Origin: an uncultured Lachnospiraceae bacterium
Lineage (GTDB): Bacteria > Bacillota > Clostridia > Lachnospirales > Lachnospiraceae
Length of the DNA stretch: 39,754 nucleotides
Direction of reading: 5' to 3'
Assembly: GCA_905236705.1 (NCBI GenBank)
Contig: CAJOOZ010000081.1
Location: 1-39,754, forward strand
Shown: in pieces, positions 1 to 9,135 of the stretch
Layout: every line of letters starts with the position of its first letter
Numbering within the stretch: position 1 is the stretch's first letter
Notes under the pieces: generated by a model
Databases searched by the model: none
What the model saw: only the letters and a program-made list of their open reading frames with translations
What the model was told of the DNA's origin: nothing
Translations under genes and position numbers: made by a program

Positions 1-1455
1 ACCCAGATGCACGTATCTTCTGATGCCGTCTTCTTCCCTGCGCACCACCAGTGTGATCTTGGAATGGGTCTTCAGTCCCACCAGACCATAGATCACGTGG
101 CAGCCTGCCTGCTCGAGCATTTTGGCCCAGACGATATTGTTTTCCTCGTCAAAACGGGCCTTCAGCTCCACCAGAACGGAAACCTGCTTGCCATTCTCCG
201 CTGCCTGCGCCAGGGCTTTGATGATGGGCGAATTGCCGCTGACGCGGTACAAGGTCTGTTTGATCGCAAGCACCTGCGGGTCTACCGCTGCCTGTCGGAT
301 AAAATTGACAACCGGTTCAAAGCTCTGATACGGATGATGGAGCAGGATATCTTCCCTGCGGATCCTCTCAAAGATATCACAATCCGGCGGAAGCTGCGGT
401 ACGACCTGCGGCTTATAGGGTTTTACCTTCAGATGATCAAAGCCCTTCATTCCGTACATCTTCATCAAAAATGTCAGATCCAACGGTCCCGAAATATAAT
501 AAATCTCTTCTTCTCTTATCCCCAGATCCTGCTTCAGGATCTTAAGCAGCTTTTTATGGATCCCCTCCTCCACCTCCAGGCGGATGGCATCCCCTCTCTG
601 TCTTTTCTTAAGCTGCTTCTTGATCTCCTCCAGCAGATCCTCCGCCTCATCCTCGTCAATGGACAGATCCGCATTTCTCATAATGCGGTAGGGATGAGCG
701 CAGATCACATCATAATTCAGAAACAGCTTGTCGATATTGTGCTCGATGATCTCTTCGAGCAAAATCACATGCGTTCTGATCCCGTCATCAAACAGCTCGG
801 AAGGCACCTCGATAAAACGCGGCAGCACCGAAGGCACCTGGACAGTGGCAAATTCCACCTCCTGTTTGTTTTTTCCTTTCTTTTTCAAAAGCGCCGCGAT
901 ATTGAGGGTCTTGTTGCGGATCAGCGGGAAGGGTCTTGACGAATCCACTGCCATGGGAGTCAGCACGGGATAGATATTATCCTCAAAATACCTGTCAAGG
1001 TAAGCGTTCTGTTCCTCTGTCAATGCTTCATGGTGACCGATGATATGCAGTCCGCCGGTCTCAAGCTGGGGCAGCAGGCTGCGGTTGTAGGTGGAATACT
1101 GCAGCGCCACCAGTTCGTGCGTTGTTTCATAGATCTTCTCAAGCTGCTCCTCCGGCGTAAGGCCTGCGATATCACGCTTATTGACACCCGCTTCGACCAT
1201 ATCCCTAAGGGACGCAACGCGCACCATGAAAAACTCATCCAGATTGGAGGAGGTAATGCCCAGAAACTTTAATCTCTCAAAAAGCGGATTGCTCTTATCT
1301 CTGGCTTCTCCCAGGATCCTGTTGTTAAAGGACAGCCAGGAAAGCTCTCTGTTGGTATACAAAGACGCATCCCTGTAATTTACCTTTTTTTCACCCTTTT
1401 CCGCCTTTTCCTGTTTCTTTCCTTTTTCTTTTCCTGTTTCCGATTTTTTGTTCAT
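1..1455 (-). CDS. ppk1: Polyphosphate kinase 1, N-terminal 485 residues (cut by window edge)
   Basis: Makes inorganic polyphosphate from the ATP gamma-phosphate, reversibly. The gene starts at ATG 1455, preceded by GGAGG, and stays open to base 1, so the C-terminal part is missing. Residues 1-20 are a Lys/Glu-rich tail. The PPK N-terminal and middle domains follow, with recognisable blocks such as NRELSWLSFNNRIL near residue 37 and TLYRVSGNSPII. Near residue 464 is GLKTHSKI, where the family carries the histidine that is phosphorylated during catalysis. The gene lies 25 bp downstream of the Ppx/GppA gene on the same strand, pairing a polyphosphate-making enzyme with a probable polyphosphate or (p)ppGpp hydrolase. 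No promoter is visible between them, so co-transcription is likely. The family assignment is secure; whether the C-terminal half is intact cannot be seen. Confidence 0.93.
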   Translation of the reverse strand, partial: MNKKSETGKEKGKKQEKAEKGEKKVNYRDASLYTNRELSWLSFNNRILGEARDKSNPLFERLKFLGITSSNLDEFFMVRVASLRDMVEAGVNKRDIAGLTPEEQLEKIYETTHELVALQYSTYNRSLLPQLETGGLHIIGHHEALTEEQNAYLDRYFEDNIYPVLTPMAVDSSRPFPLIRNKTLNIAALLKKKGKNKQEVEFATVQVPSVLPRFIEVPSELFDDGIRTHVILLEEIIEHNIDKLFLNYDVICAHPYRIMRNADLSIDEDEAEDLLEEIKKQLKKRQRGDAIRLEVEEGIHKKLLKILKQDLGIREEEIYYISGPLDLTFLMKMYGMKGFDHLKVKPYKPQVVPQLPPDCDIFERIRREDILLHHPYQSFEPVVNFIRQAAVDPQVLAIKQTLYRVSGNSPIIKALAQAAENGKQVSVLVELKARFDEENNIVWAKMLEQAGCHVIYGLVGLKTHSKITLVVRREEDGIRRYVHLG

Positions 1456-1480
1456 CCCTAATCCTCCCTCCGGATCAGTC

Positions 1481-3028
1481 CTACTGATAAGTCCTCTTTT
1501 GCCGGATCACGGGGCGTACATTAAACACCTCTTCGAAGAAATCCTCTTTGGGCTCCAGGAGCCCGGTTTCCAGCGTCATATCCTCATTGGTATCCACGAC
1601 TATGGTCAGCTCCCTGTCGCGCAGTCTCGCGCTGACGCCGGAAAACTTGGGACGGTAGCTGCGTACCAGACCATTGGTCACTTTCAGAATGGCTGTCAGC
1701 TTGGCCACGATCAGATAGGCCGCCCTGTCCAGCGTCGTCTGTGAGCGCATCGCGGAATAATACTCAAAGTCCGCCCTGTTGTACTTGACGATGTTTGCCA
1801 GAATCTCCCGCTCGATGTGGGACAGACCGATGATCTCATTGGCCATGATGATACTGTAGCCGCACTCGCCCACATTGGACATACTGATATATTTTCCGCA
1901 ATCATTAAGCCGCACTGCCAGCTGCAGCAACAGCCGTTCCCTGAATTTCAGTCCATGGATCTTTTTCATACTGTCAAAGATAGCCAGCGCTACCTGCTCC
2001 ATCAGAGCCGAGCGCTGTTCATTGCCGTGAAAACGCCTGGCGATATTGTCCACACCTGCCAGGATATCCTTTTCAAAATTATGGTCCAGCTTGATCAGCC
2101 TGTTTTTTTCCGCATATTCATAAGCAATACCGTCGCAAAGACAGACGCCCGGTGCCCATAGCATATCGGAATCCAGTATTTCCATGATGCGGTCTACCAT
2201 TTCGCAGCTGATATAGAGCAAAAACGCATTTTCATCACTGATTCCCAGAAAGTCCGCAATCTCGCCGAAGGAACCTTCCCTCATTCTCCTGACCAGTTTG
2301 TGGCACTCTTCCCTGGTCAGAAAACCGCTGCTCTTAAGATGCATCTGCTCCCTGCGCATAACAAGTGACAGATAGTCATCCACCAGAATGATATTGTTTA
2401 CTTTTTGCTGTGCCAGATAGAGACGGCGCAGCACCTCCAACTGATTATCGACCTGTTCCCGTATCAGACTCATCTGACCGCTTCTGGTTACCTGCATCGC
2501 CAGGATCCTCTCCCTGAGCCTCAAAAGACCAAGTCTGAGATTCTGGGTACCCACCAGGGCATCCCGGTCGAACAGGGATATCTGGGTGCTTCCGCCGCCC
2601 ACGTCCACAATAGCGGTCCTTTTTTTGATCACTTCTTCAAAGCTCTCTCCTTTGGATGCGATGGCTTTGTAATCCAGAAAGCGCTGTTCCGAATTGCTGA
2701 TCACATCCACGGACAAACCCGTTCCGGAACGTATCATATCCAGGATGATGGTGGTGTTCTCCGTCTCCCTGATCGCACTGGTTCCATAGGCTTTATAGGC
2801 ATCAACCTGATAGGATTTCATAATCTCCCCAAACCGGCGCAGTACATCACACACCTCTTCCACCCGCTGCCGGTTGATCTTGCCCGTATTATAGGTATCC
2901 GTTCCCAGCTCGATCCGGTGCCGGATATCATCGATCTCCCGAAGTCCCGCCTTGGGCGAGATCTCATAGATCTTCATTGCCAGTTCATAAGAACCCACAT
3001 CGATCGCCGCAAATATTTTTGTAGCCAT
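1481..3028 (-). CDS. ppx: Ppx/GppA family phosphatase with degenerate C-terminal HD-like domain
   Basis: Belongs to the exopolyphosphatase / guanosine pentaphosphate phosphatase family (ASKHA fold); 515 residues from ATG 3028, which has AAAGGAGA just upstream. A longer reading from 3055 would overlap pheA and has no ribosome binding site. The N-terminal phosphate loop reads AIDVGSYE (residues 8-15), where the family usually has GSN. The second phosphate motif DVGGGSTQ is near residue 142, and the SEQR segment supplies the expected catalytic Glu. The C-terminal half resembles the HD-type domain of long Ppx proteins, but the HD signature reads LNDCGKY near residue 374 (His to Asn). Metal-dependent hydrolysis by that domain is therefore doubtful. 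The neighbours are pheA upstream and ppk1 downstream, which points to polyphosphate turnover, although GppA-type activity on (p)ppGpp remains possible. Confidence 0.85.
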   Translation of the reverse strand: MATKIFAAIDVGSYELAMKIYEISPKAGLREIDDIRHRIELGTDTYNTGKINRQRVEEVCDVLRRFGEIMKSYQVDAYKAYGTSAIRETENTTIILDMIRSGTGLSVDVISNSEQRFLDYKAIASKGESFEEVIKKRTAIVDVGGGSTQISLFDRDALVGTQNLRLGLLRLRERILAMQVTRSGQMSLIREQVDNQLEVLRRLYLAQQKVNNIILVDDYLSLVMRREQMHLKSSGFLTREECHKLVRRMREGSFGEIADFLGISDENAFLLYISCEMVDRIMEILDSDMLWAPGVCLCDGIAYEYAEKNRLIKLDHNFEKDILAGVDNIARRFHGNEQRSALMEQVALAIFDSMKKIHGLKFRERLLLQLAVRLNDCGKYISMSNVGECGYSIIMANEIIGLSHIEREILANIVKYNRADFEYYSAMRSQTTLDRAAYLIVAKLTAILKVTNGLVRSYRPKFSGVSARLRDRELTIVVDTNEDMTLETGLLEPKEDFFEEVFNVRPVIRQKRTYQ

Positions 3029-3051
3029 TGTTTCTCCTTTGGAAACCCTTC

Positions 3052-4197
3052 TCAATAATTTCCCAGGATCCTCAGATTCCTTGACTCGTCCCGAAGCCCC
3101 CGCAGAGCATTTTTCACGGCGCTGTCAGCCAGATTGCCTTCAAAATCGATGAAGAATCTGTACTCCCAGTTGCGGTCTGCGATGGGTCTGGATTCGATCC
3201 CGGTCATGTTCAGGTTGTTATAGATAAAATGTGAAAGCATGTGATACAGGGCGCCGGATCTGTGGGGCAGCTCAAAGCAGATGCTGATCTTGCCTGCGCT
3301 GCGTAAAAATATACGCTGATTGGTCACGATAATAAATCTGGTTGAATTATCCTTGGAGCGGTTGATCCCTTTTTTGAGTACCTTCAGCCCGTAATAACGG
3401 GCGGCAAATTCGCCGGCAATGGCAGCCTGCGCCGGATCTGCCTCATCTCTTACCCTGGCCGCCGCAAAGGCATTGTTCTTCATACTGATCTGCTGCCAGG
3501 GATAGGACGACAGAAAATCCGAGCTCTGCATCAGCGCCTGGGGATGGGCATAGACCCTGCGGATCGTATCAAGGTCGGCATTTTCGCAGCCCAGCAGGCA
3601 ATGCTCGATCGGTATGATCTGTTCCGCCACGATATAATTTTCAAATTCGGACAAAAGATCGTATATCTCACTGACGATACCCGCCGTGGAATTTTCGATG
3701 GGCAGGACGGCAAAATCGGCGCTTCCCTCATCGATGGCACTCATGGCATCGCGGAAGGTTTCCACATGAAAGCTTTCGATCCCGCTGCCAAAATACGCTT
3801 CCATGGCAGCCTGGGAGTAAGACCCCTGGGCACCCTGAAATACCACTCTGGCTTGACCATCCTCAAGAAGGGAATCCACGGCGATAAAAGGAAGCCTGCC
3901 AAGCACTTTTTTTTCGGTCAGAAGCTGATACTGTTTTTTGCGGCTCATGGACATGATCTGCTCAAACAGCTCCTCCACTCCGTGGCTGTTAAAATCGTTA
4001 TGTGTCAGGCTCTTGACCTTGCGCAGCTTTTCTTCCTCCCGCGCTTTATCAAATACCTTTTTCCCCGACTCGATCTTGTATTCGGCCACCTGTGCCGAAA
4101 CATCCATTCTCTGCTCATAGAGCTCCACGATCCGTGCATCGATCTCATCGATCCTTTCCCGCAGAACCCCCAGATCCAATTGACTCTCCTGCTTCAA
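3052..4197 (-). CDS. pheA: Bifunctional chorismate mutase / prephenate dehydratase (P-protein), TTG start
   Basis: Catalyses chorismate to prephenate to phenylpyruvate, the committed route to phenylalanine. Residues about 8-90 form an AroQ-type chorismate mutase helix bundle (LRERIDEIDARIVELYEQRM). Residues about 112-290 are prephenate dehydratase, with the conserved NSTRF motif. The C-terminal ACT domain carries SGALY and ESRP, the residues that bind Phe for feedback inhibition. The start is read as TTG 4197, with GGAG eight bases upstream. The next in-frame ATG (residue 31) lies inside the mutase helix, and the ATG at 4205 opens only a three-codon frame. The gene heads an operon with ppx and ppk1 (23-bp gap to ppx). 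Length (381 aa) and domain order are normal. Confidence 0.93.
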   Translation of the reverse strand: MKQESQLDLGVLRERIDEIDARIVELYEQRMDVSAQVAEYKIESGKKVFDKAREEEKLRKVKSLTHNDFNSHGVEELFEQIMSMSRKKQYQLLTEKKVLGRLPFIAVDSLLEDGQARVVFQGAQGSYSQAAMEAYFGSGIESFHVETFRDAMSAIDEGSADFAVLPIENSTAGIVSEIYDLLSEFENYIVAEQIIPIEHCLLGCENADLDTIRRVYAHPQALMQSSDFLSSYPWQQISMKNNAFAAARVRDEADPAQAAIAGEFAARYYGLKVLKKGINRSKDNSTRFIIVTNQRIFLRSAGKISICFELPHRSGALYHMLSHFIYNNLNMTGIESRPIADRNWEYRFFIDFEGNLADSAVKNALRGLRDESRNLRILGNY

Positions 4198-4225
4198 CTT
4201 TGCATCTCCTTTGCTTTACGATATG

Positions 4226-4254
4226 ATTATACACCTCCGGATTTCAATTTGCAT
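4226..4254 (-). promoter_or_regulatory. Possible promoter of pheA-ppx-ppk1
   Basis: A perfect minus-strand TATAAT lies at 4226-4231, about 28 bases upstream of the pheA TTG. At the 17-bp distance the -35 element is poor (ATGCAA, 4249-4254). A better TTGAAA at 4242-4247 is only 10 bp away. The -10 is convincing, the -35 is not. Confidence 0.4.
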
Positions 4255-4263
4255 TCCTCTTTT

Positions 4264-4292
4264 TTGCTAAATCCATCTCTTTGTGCTACACT
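4264..4292 (+). promoter_or_regulatory. Extended -10 promoter for the 4320 gene
   Basis: TTGCTA (4264-4269), a 17-bp spacer, then TACACT (4287-4292) preceded by TGC, which gives a TGn extended -10. The predicted start of transcription is about 20 bases before the ATG at 4320. Confidence 0.6.
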
Positions 4293-4319
4293 GAAAAAAA
4301 ATGACCGGGAGGTGCCTGT

Positions 4320-5354
4320 ATGAATAAAAAAATGATCGCTGTATGGATCGTTCTTCTGTCTGTCGTCATCGGTCTGGGCACTTTTGTCATCATACGCAGG
4401 GTGCGCGGCATTGAACAAAACCCGCCGGATACTGTCGGCAACACCGGCGGCAACCTGAACAACGGCGGCTATTTTTGCGAAACCGCAGATGCAATCTATT
4501 TTGCCAACTTCTATGACGATGGCACGCTGTACCGGATGAATCCCGACAGGACCGACATCCGCAAGGTCAACAGCGCCGCTGTATCCTATCTGAACAACGG
4601 CGGCAATTATCTGTATTACTATCAGCTCAATTCCCTGGCCGCTTCCTCACTGGGTTTTGTCGCAAGAGTATCCGGTCTGTACCGCAGCAACTTAAATGGC
4701 GGTCAGGTGCTCTGTCTGGACAAGGTGGACTGCGACAGGGTCGTACTGGTCGGCAACGATATCTATTACACCAAAGCCGTAGACGGCCAGGATACACTGT
4801 GCCTGCACCGGGTTTCCACGGACAAAAAAAGGCTCACACAACTGACCGATTATCTGCTCAATCCTTCCAGCGCCGCAAACGGTGTGATCTATTACAACGG
4901 CACCAAAGAAGATCATTATCTGTATGCCTACGATACCGCAACGGATCTTTCCTCGCTGGTGGCCGAATACCAGATGTGGTTTCCCGTTTATGAAAACGGC
5001 AACATCTATTTTCTGGATCTGTCACACAATTACAGGCTTTGCCGGCTTTCCCTTTCGGACGGCGCACTGACGGTGCTCACCGGAGACAGAGTGGAATGCT
5101 TTAACGTATCCGGCGGCTATGTCTATTATCAGACCACCGATGCCGAAGATCCGGCCTTGTATATGACCGTCGCAGGCGGTGAGCCGGTGCGGCTGGCAGA
5201 CGGTGTCTATCATAATATCAACATTGCGGGCGGCTATGTCTACTTCACGGGTTTTCAGACCAACATTCCGATGTATACCGCTCCTTTGGGATCTGCCCAG
5301 GTCTCTGCCTTTGATGATGCAAAAACAGTGGCCCTGCAGGAAATGGCCAAATAA
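4320..5354 (+). CDS. Membrane-anchored DUF5050-like (propeller-type repeat) protein
   Basis: A 344-residue protein of unknown function. ATG 4320 is preceded by GGGAGGTG. Residues about 5-24 form a single hydrophobic segment (IAVWIVLLSVVIGLGTFVII) followed by Arg residues, which suggests a membrane anchor or uncleaved signal with the rest outside the cell. The remainder is a string of short beta-rich repeats of the type YYx...LYRxNLDG..., with recurrent NGG-YLYYY, GNDIYYT and GGYVYF blocks. This pattern is typical of DUF5050 and YncE/TolB-like propellers, which bind ligands or sugars rather than catalyse. The gene stands alone on the plus strand, has its own promoter, and its stop codon directly abuts the stop of the convergent folBK gene. 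The family call is from memory of the repeat pattern. Confidence 0.65.
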   Translation: MNKKMIAVWIVLLSVVIGLGTFVIIRRVRGIEQNPPDTVGNTGGNLNNGGYFCETADAIYFANFYDDGTLYRMNPDRTDIRKVNSAAVSYLNNGGNYLYYYQLNSLAASSLGFVARVSGLYRSNLNGGQVLCLDKVDCDRVVLVGNDIYYTKAVDGQDTLCLHRVSTDKKRLTQLTDYLLNPSSAANGVIYYNGTKEDHYLYAYDTATDLSSLVAEYQMWFPVYENGNIYFLDLSHNYRLCRLSLSDGALTVLTGDRVECFNVSGGYVYYQTTDAEDPALYMTVAGGEPVRLADGVYHNINIAGGYVYFTGFQTNIPMYTAPLGSAQVSAFDDAKTVALQEMAK

Positions 5355-6179
5355 TTACTGCCTGCTTTTTAATTCATCCAGTAACTGCTGCATGGTCTTT
5401 TTGCTGACGGGATGTCTGACAAAACCGGCGATCTGCGCCATTGGCTGTAGCACAAATTCACGATTCTCCATATCCGGATGAGGCAGGATCAGATCCCTGG
5501 TTCCCATGATCAGATCATCAAACAACAGGATATCCAGATCCAGCGTCCTCGGCCCCCATTTCACGGTGCGTACCCGTCCGGCCTCCTTCTCCAGCTTTTG
5601 CAAAAATGCCAGAAAGCGTGCCGGCTCCATCAGCGTCTCCACTTCGGCTGCGCCATTGAGAAAATTGTCCTGGGGAACGCCGCCGTAGGGCTCGGTTTCT
5701 ATCAGGTCTGACACTTCTCTTACCCTGCACAGCGGATGCTGCTGCACCGCCTGCAGCGCAGCGCGGATCAAAGCCTGCCTGTCTCCCATGTTTGAACCCA
5801 GACCGATGTATGCGGTATGCCGGTACATGGTTCTGGTGACAGCTACCGTTTCAAATTCCAGTTCAATGGGCGCATCGGGTTTTTGCAGCGTCAGCTCAAT
5901 GCCATCAAGCAGCGGAAACTCAAGCATGACAGCCTCCATACAGCTTTGCACCGCTTTTTCCAGAAGCTTGTATGTATGCTCCGTCAAAAAGCTTACCAGA
6001 AATTCACTTACCTGTCCGTAATGCACCGTTTCTTCCAGACGGTCGCTCTCTCCGGAGTCGGACAGCCCGGTAAAAAGGCGGGCACTTACGATAAAGCGCT
6101 GTCCCTCTCTGGTCTCGTACTCATATACGCCGTGGTGAGCATAAAATTCAAGGTTTTTGATCAGAATATGATCCTTCAT
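5355..6179 (-). CDS. folBK: Fused dihydroneopterin aldolase / HPPK (FolB-FolK)
   Basis: A two-domain folate enzyme of 274 residues. Residues 1-118 are dihydroneopterin aldolase (IKNLEFYAHHGVYEYETREGQ, and a conserved Lys in TLQKPDAPI). This domain cleaves 7,8-dihydroneopterin to 6-hydroxymethyl-dihydropterin. Residues 122-274 are the pyrophosphokinase that activates that product with ATP, with the markers YIGLGSNMGDR, RTLDLDILLFDD and LPHPDMENREFVL. The two consecutive steps therefore reside on one chain. The gene is the last of folC-folE-folP-folBK and lies 22 bp after folP. Its TAA directly abuts the TAA of the plus-strand gene, leaving no intergenic terminator. Domain identities are secure. 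Confidence 0.93.
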   Translation of the reverse strand: MKDHILIKNLEFYAHHGVYEYETREGQRFIVSARLFTGLSDSGESDRLEETVHYGQVSEFLVSFLTEHTYKLLEKAVQSCMEAVMLEFPLLDGIELTLQKPDAPIELEFETVAVTRTMYRHTAYIGLGSNMGDRQALIRAALQAVQQHPLCRVREVSDLIETEPYGGVPQDNFLNGAAEVETLMEPARFLAFLQKLEKEAGRVRTVKWGPRTLDLDILLFDDLIMGTRDLILPHPDMENREFVLQPMAQIAGFVRHPVSKKTMQQLLDELKSRQ

Positions 6180-6201
6180 GTTTATGTCCTCCGGCCGTTT
6201 T

Positions 6202-7017
6202 TCAATATGCCAGACGCACTGCCAGCGCCATCTTCGCAGCTCTCAGATTTTCCCTGACATCATGCGCCCTGATCATAAATGCTCCGTCCATCACCCCCGC
6301 GGCCGTCAGTGCCAGCGTACCCTCCAGCCTGGCATCGACAGGGAGTGATAAGGTATTCCCGATCACGGACTTGCGGGAAGCCGCCAGAAGCAGCGGATAT
6401 GACAACCCGGCAAGTTCGGAAAGATGCGCCAGAACCGTCAGATTCTGCGCCGTATCCTTGGCAAAGCCGATCCCCGGGTCCAATATGATCCGCTCCTTTG
6501 GAATCCCCGCCTTTAGCGCCATCATGGCGGATTCTTCCAGATCCTTACAGATATCCTGCATCAGATCCTCATAAACCGCCTCTGCCCTGTTGTGCATCAA
6601 AACGCAGCTGACCCCGCTCTCTGCGATCACCCCTGCCATGGCGGGATCTGCCTTCAGTCCCCAGATATCATTGATCATGTCCGCTCCTGCGCGTATCCCT
6701 TCCCTTGCCACGGATGCCTTGTAGGTATCCAGGGATATGGGAACATCAAATGCAGAATGCAGGGCTTCGATCACAGGCAGCACCCGCTGCATCTCTTCTT
6801 CGTCGGAGATCCTCTCATAGCCCGGTCTGGTGGACTCGCCGCCCACATCGATCAGCGCGGCTCCTTCACGGATCATCCTTTCCGCCTGTCTGAGTGCTGC
6901 CTCGGTCTGAAGGTATTTTCCCCCATCGGAAAAGGAATCCGGCGTTACATTCAGGATGCCCATGATATATACCTGTTTTTCCGTATCAAATTCTTTGCTT
7001 CCGATCCGCATGATCAT
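6202..7017 (-). CDS. folP: Dihydropteroate synthase
   Basis: Condenses hydroxymethyl-dihydropterin pyrophosphate with p-aminobenzoate; this is the sulfonamide target. The chain is a TIM barrel with the signatures YIMGILNVTPDSFSDGG, DVGGESTRPGY and DPGIGFAKD. The start is set at ATG 7017, which has AGGTGA five bases upstream and gives the short N-terminus usual in the family. An in-frame ATG at 7050 also has a GGTGA upstream and would add eleven residues, so the exact start is not certain. It lies downstream of folE, with an 82-bp gap to that start, and 22 bp upstream of folBK in the folate operon. Length (271 aa) is normal. Confidence 0.93.
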   Translation of the reverse strand: MIMRIGSKEFDTEKQVYIMGILNVTPDSFSDGGKYLQTEAALRQAERMIREGAALIDVGGESTRPGYERISDEEEMQRVLPVIEALHSAFDVPISLDTYKASVAREGIRAGADMINDIWGLKADPAMAGVIAESGVSCVLMHNRAEAVYEDLMQDICKDLEESAMMALKAGIPKERIILDPGIGFAKDTAQNLTVLAHLSELAGLSYPLLLAASRKSVIGNTLSLPVDARLEGTLALTAAGVMDGAFMIRAHDVRENLRAAKMALAVRLAY

Positions 7018-7099
7018 CCCAGTCACCTGCTTATTTATTACTCCGGCCATTAAAAATCGTCACCATCTGCTTGTCGGCATTTAATGCTCAGAGTAATAT

Positions 7100-7660
7100 T
7101 TACTTCATCTTCAACATGGAAAAAAACCGGTCCTGCAGTTTCTCATCCTCCCTGAAGGCGCCTCTGACTGCAATACTTACCGTTTTTGCTCCCGGCTTTT
7201 TCACGCCGCGCATCGTCATGCAGGTATGTTCCGCTTCAGTCACCACCATAACACCCTTGCAGCCGAGATTTTCCATCAGTGCATCTGCGATCTGATCCGT
7301 CATCCGCTCCTGCATCTGCAGTCTGGCGGCATAGACCTCTACGCATCTGGCGAGCTTGGAAAGCCCTACCACTTTGCCATCCGGAATGTAGGCCACATGA
7401 GCCTTGCCGTAAAAAGGCAGCATGTGGTGCTCACACAGGGAATAAAACGTGATATCCTTTTCCAGCAATATTCCTGTATTGTCGGAGCTGAAAGTGCGCT
7501 GAAGGTGCTGACTTCCATCCTCCTGCATTCCGTGCAGGATCTCCGTATACATTCTCGCAATCCTCTCCGGCGTATCCCTGAGCCCCTCTCTGTCGGGATC
7601 CTCCCCGATCGCTTCCAGTAACATTCTGACCGCATTTTCTGCTTTTTTCTGATCTATCAT
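7100..7660 (-). CDS. folE: GTP cyclohydrolase I
   Basis: Converts GTP to 7,8-dihydroneopterin triphosphate, the first step of folate synthesis, as a toroidal decamer. Visible zinc ligands are Cys76 in LCEHHMLPF and Cys147 in HTCMTMRG, plus His79. [19 protein letters not shown] is the typical C-terminal block. The ATG overlaps the folC stop (ATGA, 7657-7660), so the two genes are probably translationally coupled. The 186-residue length is standard for the zinc-dependent FolE type rather than the FolE2 type. Confidence 0.96.
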   Translation of the reverse strand: MIDQKKAENAVRMLLEAIGEDPDREGLRDTPERIARMYTEILHGMQEDGSQHLQRTFSSDNTGILLEKDITFYSLCEHHMLPFYGKAHVAYIPDGKVVGLSKLARCVEVYAARLQMQERMTDQIADALMENLGCKGVMVVTEAEHTCMTMRGVKKPGAKTVSIAVRGAFREDEKLQDRFFSMLKMK

Positions 7661-9006
7661 TTTTTTGTTCCTCTGCCCTTTACGGTAATTTTTTCTATCA
7701 GCTCCCGCGCCGGGCCCAGCGCTGACAATGAGCCGAAGACGATCACAACGCCATCCTCTCCTGCCAGCAAACGTCCCAGCTCCAGCGCTTCCTCAAGACT
7801 GTCCGCACTGCTGACCCGCGGGCAATACAAAGCGGCCTTTTGGGCAAGCGTCAGAGCATCCATGCTTCTTTTGGCATCCGGCAGGCGAAAGGTGATGATA
7901 TATTCCGCAAGCTGTGCCGTCTCTTCAAGGATACCCTCCGTATCCTTATCCCGAAACACTCCCATTATATAAACAATCCGCCGATTTGGAAAGTATATTT
8001 TTACTGAGTCCGCCAGACGTTTTGCCGCCGGTCTGTTATGGGCTCCGTCCAGGATCGTCAGAGGGTTTTTCGCGGCAATCTCAAAACGTCCGTCCCAGCG
8101 GGCTGCTGCCAGGCCCTTTCTAAGCACCTCATTGGTGAGATTGCATTTAAGTCTGTCTGCCAGTTTTTTATCCGCCGTAGGCGGCTTTGCCTCTTTACTC
8201 AATACCCGTATGGCCATAGCAGCCAGATGGGCATTTTCTATCTGATAAGCACCGGCTAACGAAATAGTAAGCCTCTGCTTACCAAACAGAAAACTCTGTT
8301 TGGTAAGTCCGTAGCGGATATCCGATATTTCATCCTGATCGCAGCTGATCAGTCGCGCGCCCGATTGGTCCGCAGCGCCTTCAAGCACCCGTAAGACCCC
8401 GGGGCTCTGCGGGGCGCATACCGCAAGACCTCCCGCTTTGATGATACCGGCCTTCTGCATTGCGATCTCCTCCGGCGTATCTCCCAAAAAAAAACTGTGG
8501 TCCATACCGATCGACGTGATCACCGAAAGAAGCGGGGTGTCAATGATATTGGTGGCATCCGTCCTGCCGCCCATACCGCATTCAAGGATCACAATATCGC
8601 ATTTTTTCTCCGCAAAATACAAAAAAGCCAGGGCTGTTTCCGCCTCAAAGGAGGTGGGCTGCGCAAACCCGTCAGCCCGCATCTGATCGCTGACCTGCCT
8701 GATCTTTTCAAACAGTCTTCCCAATGCCTGCCACGAGATCATCCTGCTGCCGATCCGGATCCGCTCCCTGTAATCGGAGATGACCGGCGACAGATACCGT
8801 CCCACCCTGAATCCGGCTTCTGTCAGAACCGACTCCATCATGGCGCTCACCGAACCTTTACCGTTGGTTCCCGCCACATGAATAAAAACCGACTCTTTCT
8901 GCGGATCATGCAGACGTCTGCACAGTTCCCTTATCGTATCAAGCCCCAAAGAAGCGCCGAAGGTATTCAGATATTCAATATATTCCAGTGTTTCCCGTTT
9001 TGTCAT
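7657..9006 (-). CDS. folC: Folylpolyglutamate synthase / dihydrofolate synthase
   Basis: Adds glutamate to dihydropteroate and then to reduced folates. It is a Mur-ligase-like enzyme of 449 residues. The ATP loop [12 protein letters not shown] is at about residues 42-53, [14 protein letters not shown] supplies the Mur-ligase central motif, and ILDGAHN marks the C-terminal domain. The folate-binding loop reads [13 protein letters not shown], a variant of the usual TSPHL-type sequence. ATG 9006 is preceded by AAGGAAAG. It is the first gene of the folate operon and overlaps folE by four bases. The 130 bp upstream of it hold two hairpins but no clear promoter, so transcription may partly come from the upstream genes. 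Confidence 0.94.
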   Translation of the reverse strand: MTKRETLEYIEYLNTFGASLGLDTIRELCRRLHDPQKESVFIHVAGTNGKGSVSAMMESVLTEAGFRVGRYLSPVISDYRERIRIGSRMISWQALGRLFEKIRQVSDQMRADGFAQPTSFEAETALAFLYFAEKKCDIVILECGMGGRTDATNIIDTPLLSVITSIGMDHSFFLGDTPEEIAMQKAGIIKAGGLAVCAPQSPGVLRVLEGAADQSGARLISCDQDEISDIRYGLTKQSFLFGKQRLTISLAGAYQIENAHLAAMAIRVLSKEAKPPTADKKLADRLKCNLTNEVLRKGLAAARWDGRFEIAAKNPLTILDGAHNRPAAKRLADSVKIYFPNRRIVYIMGVFRDKDTEGILEETAQLAEYIITFRLPDAKRSMDALTLAQKAALYCPRVSSADSLEEALELGRLLAGEDGVVIVFGSLSALGPARELIEKITVKGRGTKK

Positions 9007-9024
9007 CTTTCCTTAAACTGAATA

Positions 9025-9092
9025 CTGCCGATGGATCTTCCACCGGCAGCAAATCACCACTCTGTTCCATAGCCGCTGCCAAAAACGGCAGC
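9025..9092 (-). other. Two adjacent hairpins between the DUF805 gene and folC
   Basis: CTGCCG (9025-9030) pairs with CGGCAG (9044-9049), with an inner TGGA/TCCA. GCTGCC (9075-9080) pairs with GGCAGC (9087-9092). Neither is followed by a convincing T-run on the minus strand, so these are at best weak terminators or mRNA structures in front of folC. Confidence 0.4.
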
Positions 9093-9135
9093 ATAGCAAG
9101 GATGCCAATCAATCAGCCTGACGATTAACAGATCC

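Noticed and set aside
7..939. Long plus-strand reading frame over the ppk1 region
   Set aside because: It lies opposite clear PPK1 coding sequence, has no ribosome binding site and no recognisable domain.
3028..3055. Upstream start for the Ppx/GppA gene
   Set aside because: It overlaps pheA and lacks a ribosome binding site; ATG 3028 has AAAGGAGA.
9007..9135. Possible THF riboswitch in front of the folate operon
   Set aside because: None of the conserved THF-riboswitch segments I know could be found; only two ordinary hairpins.
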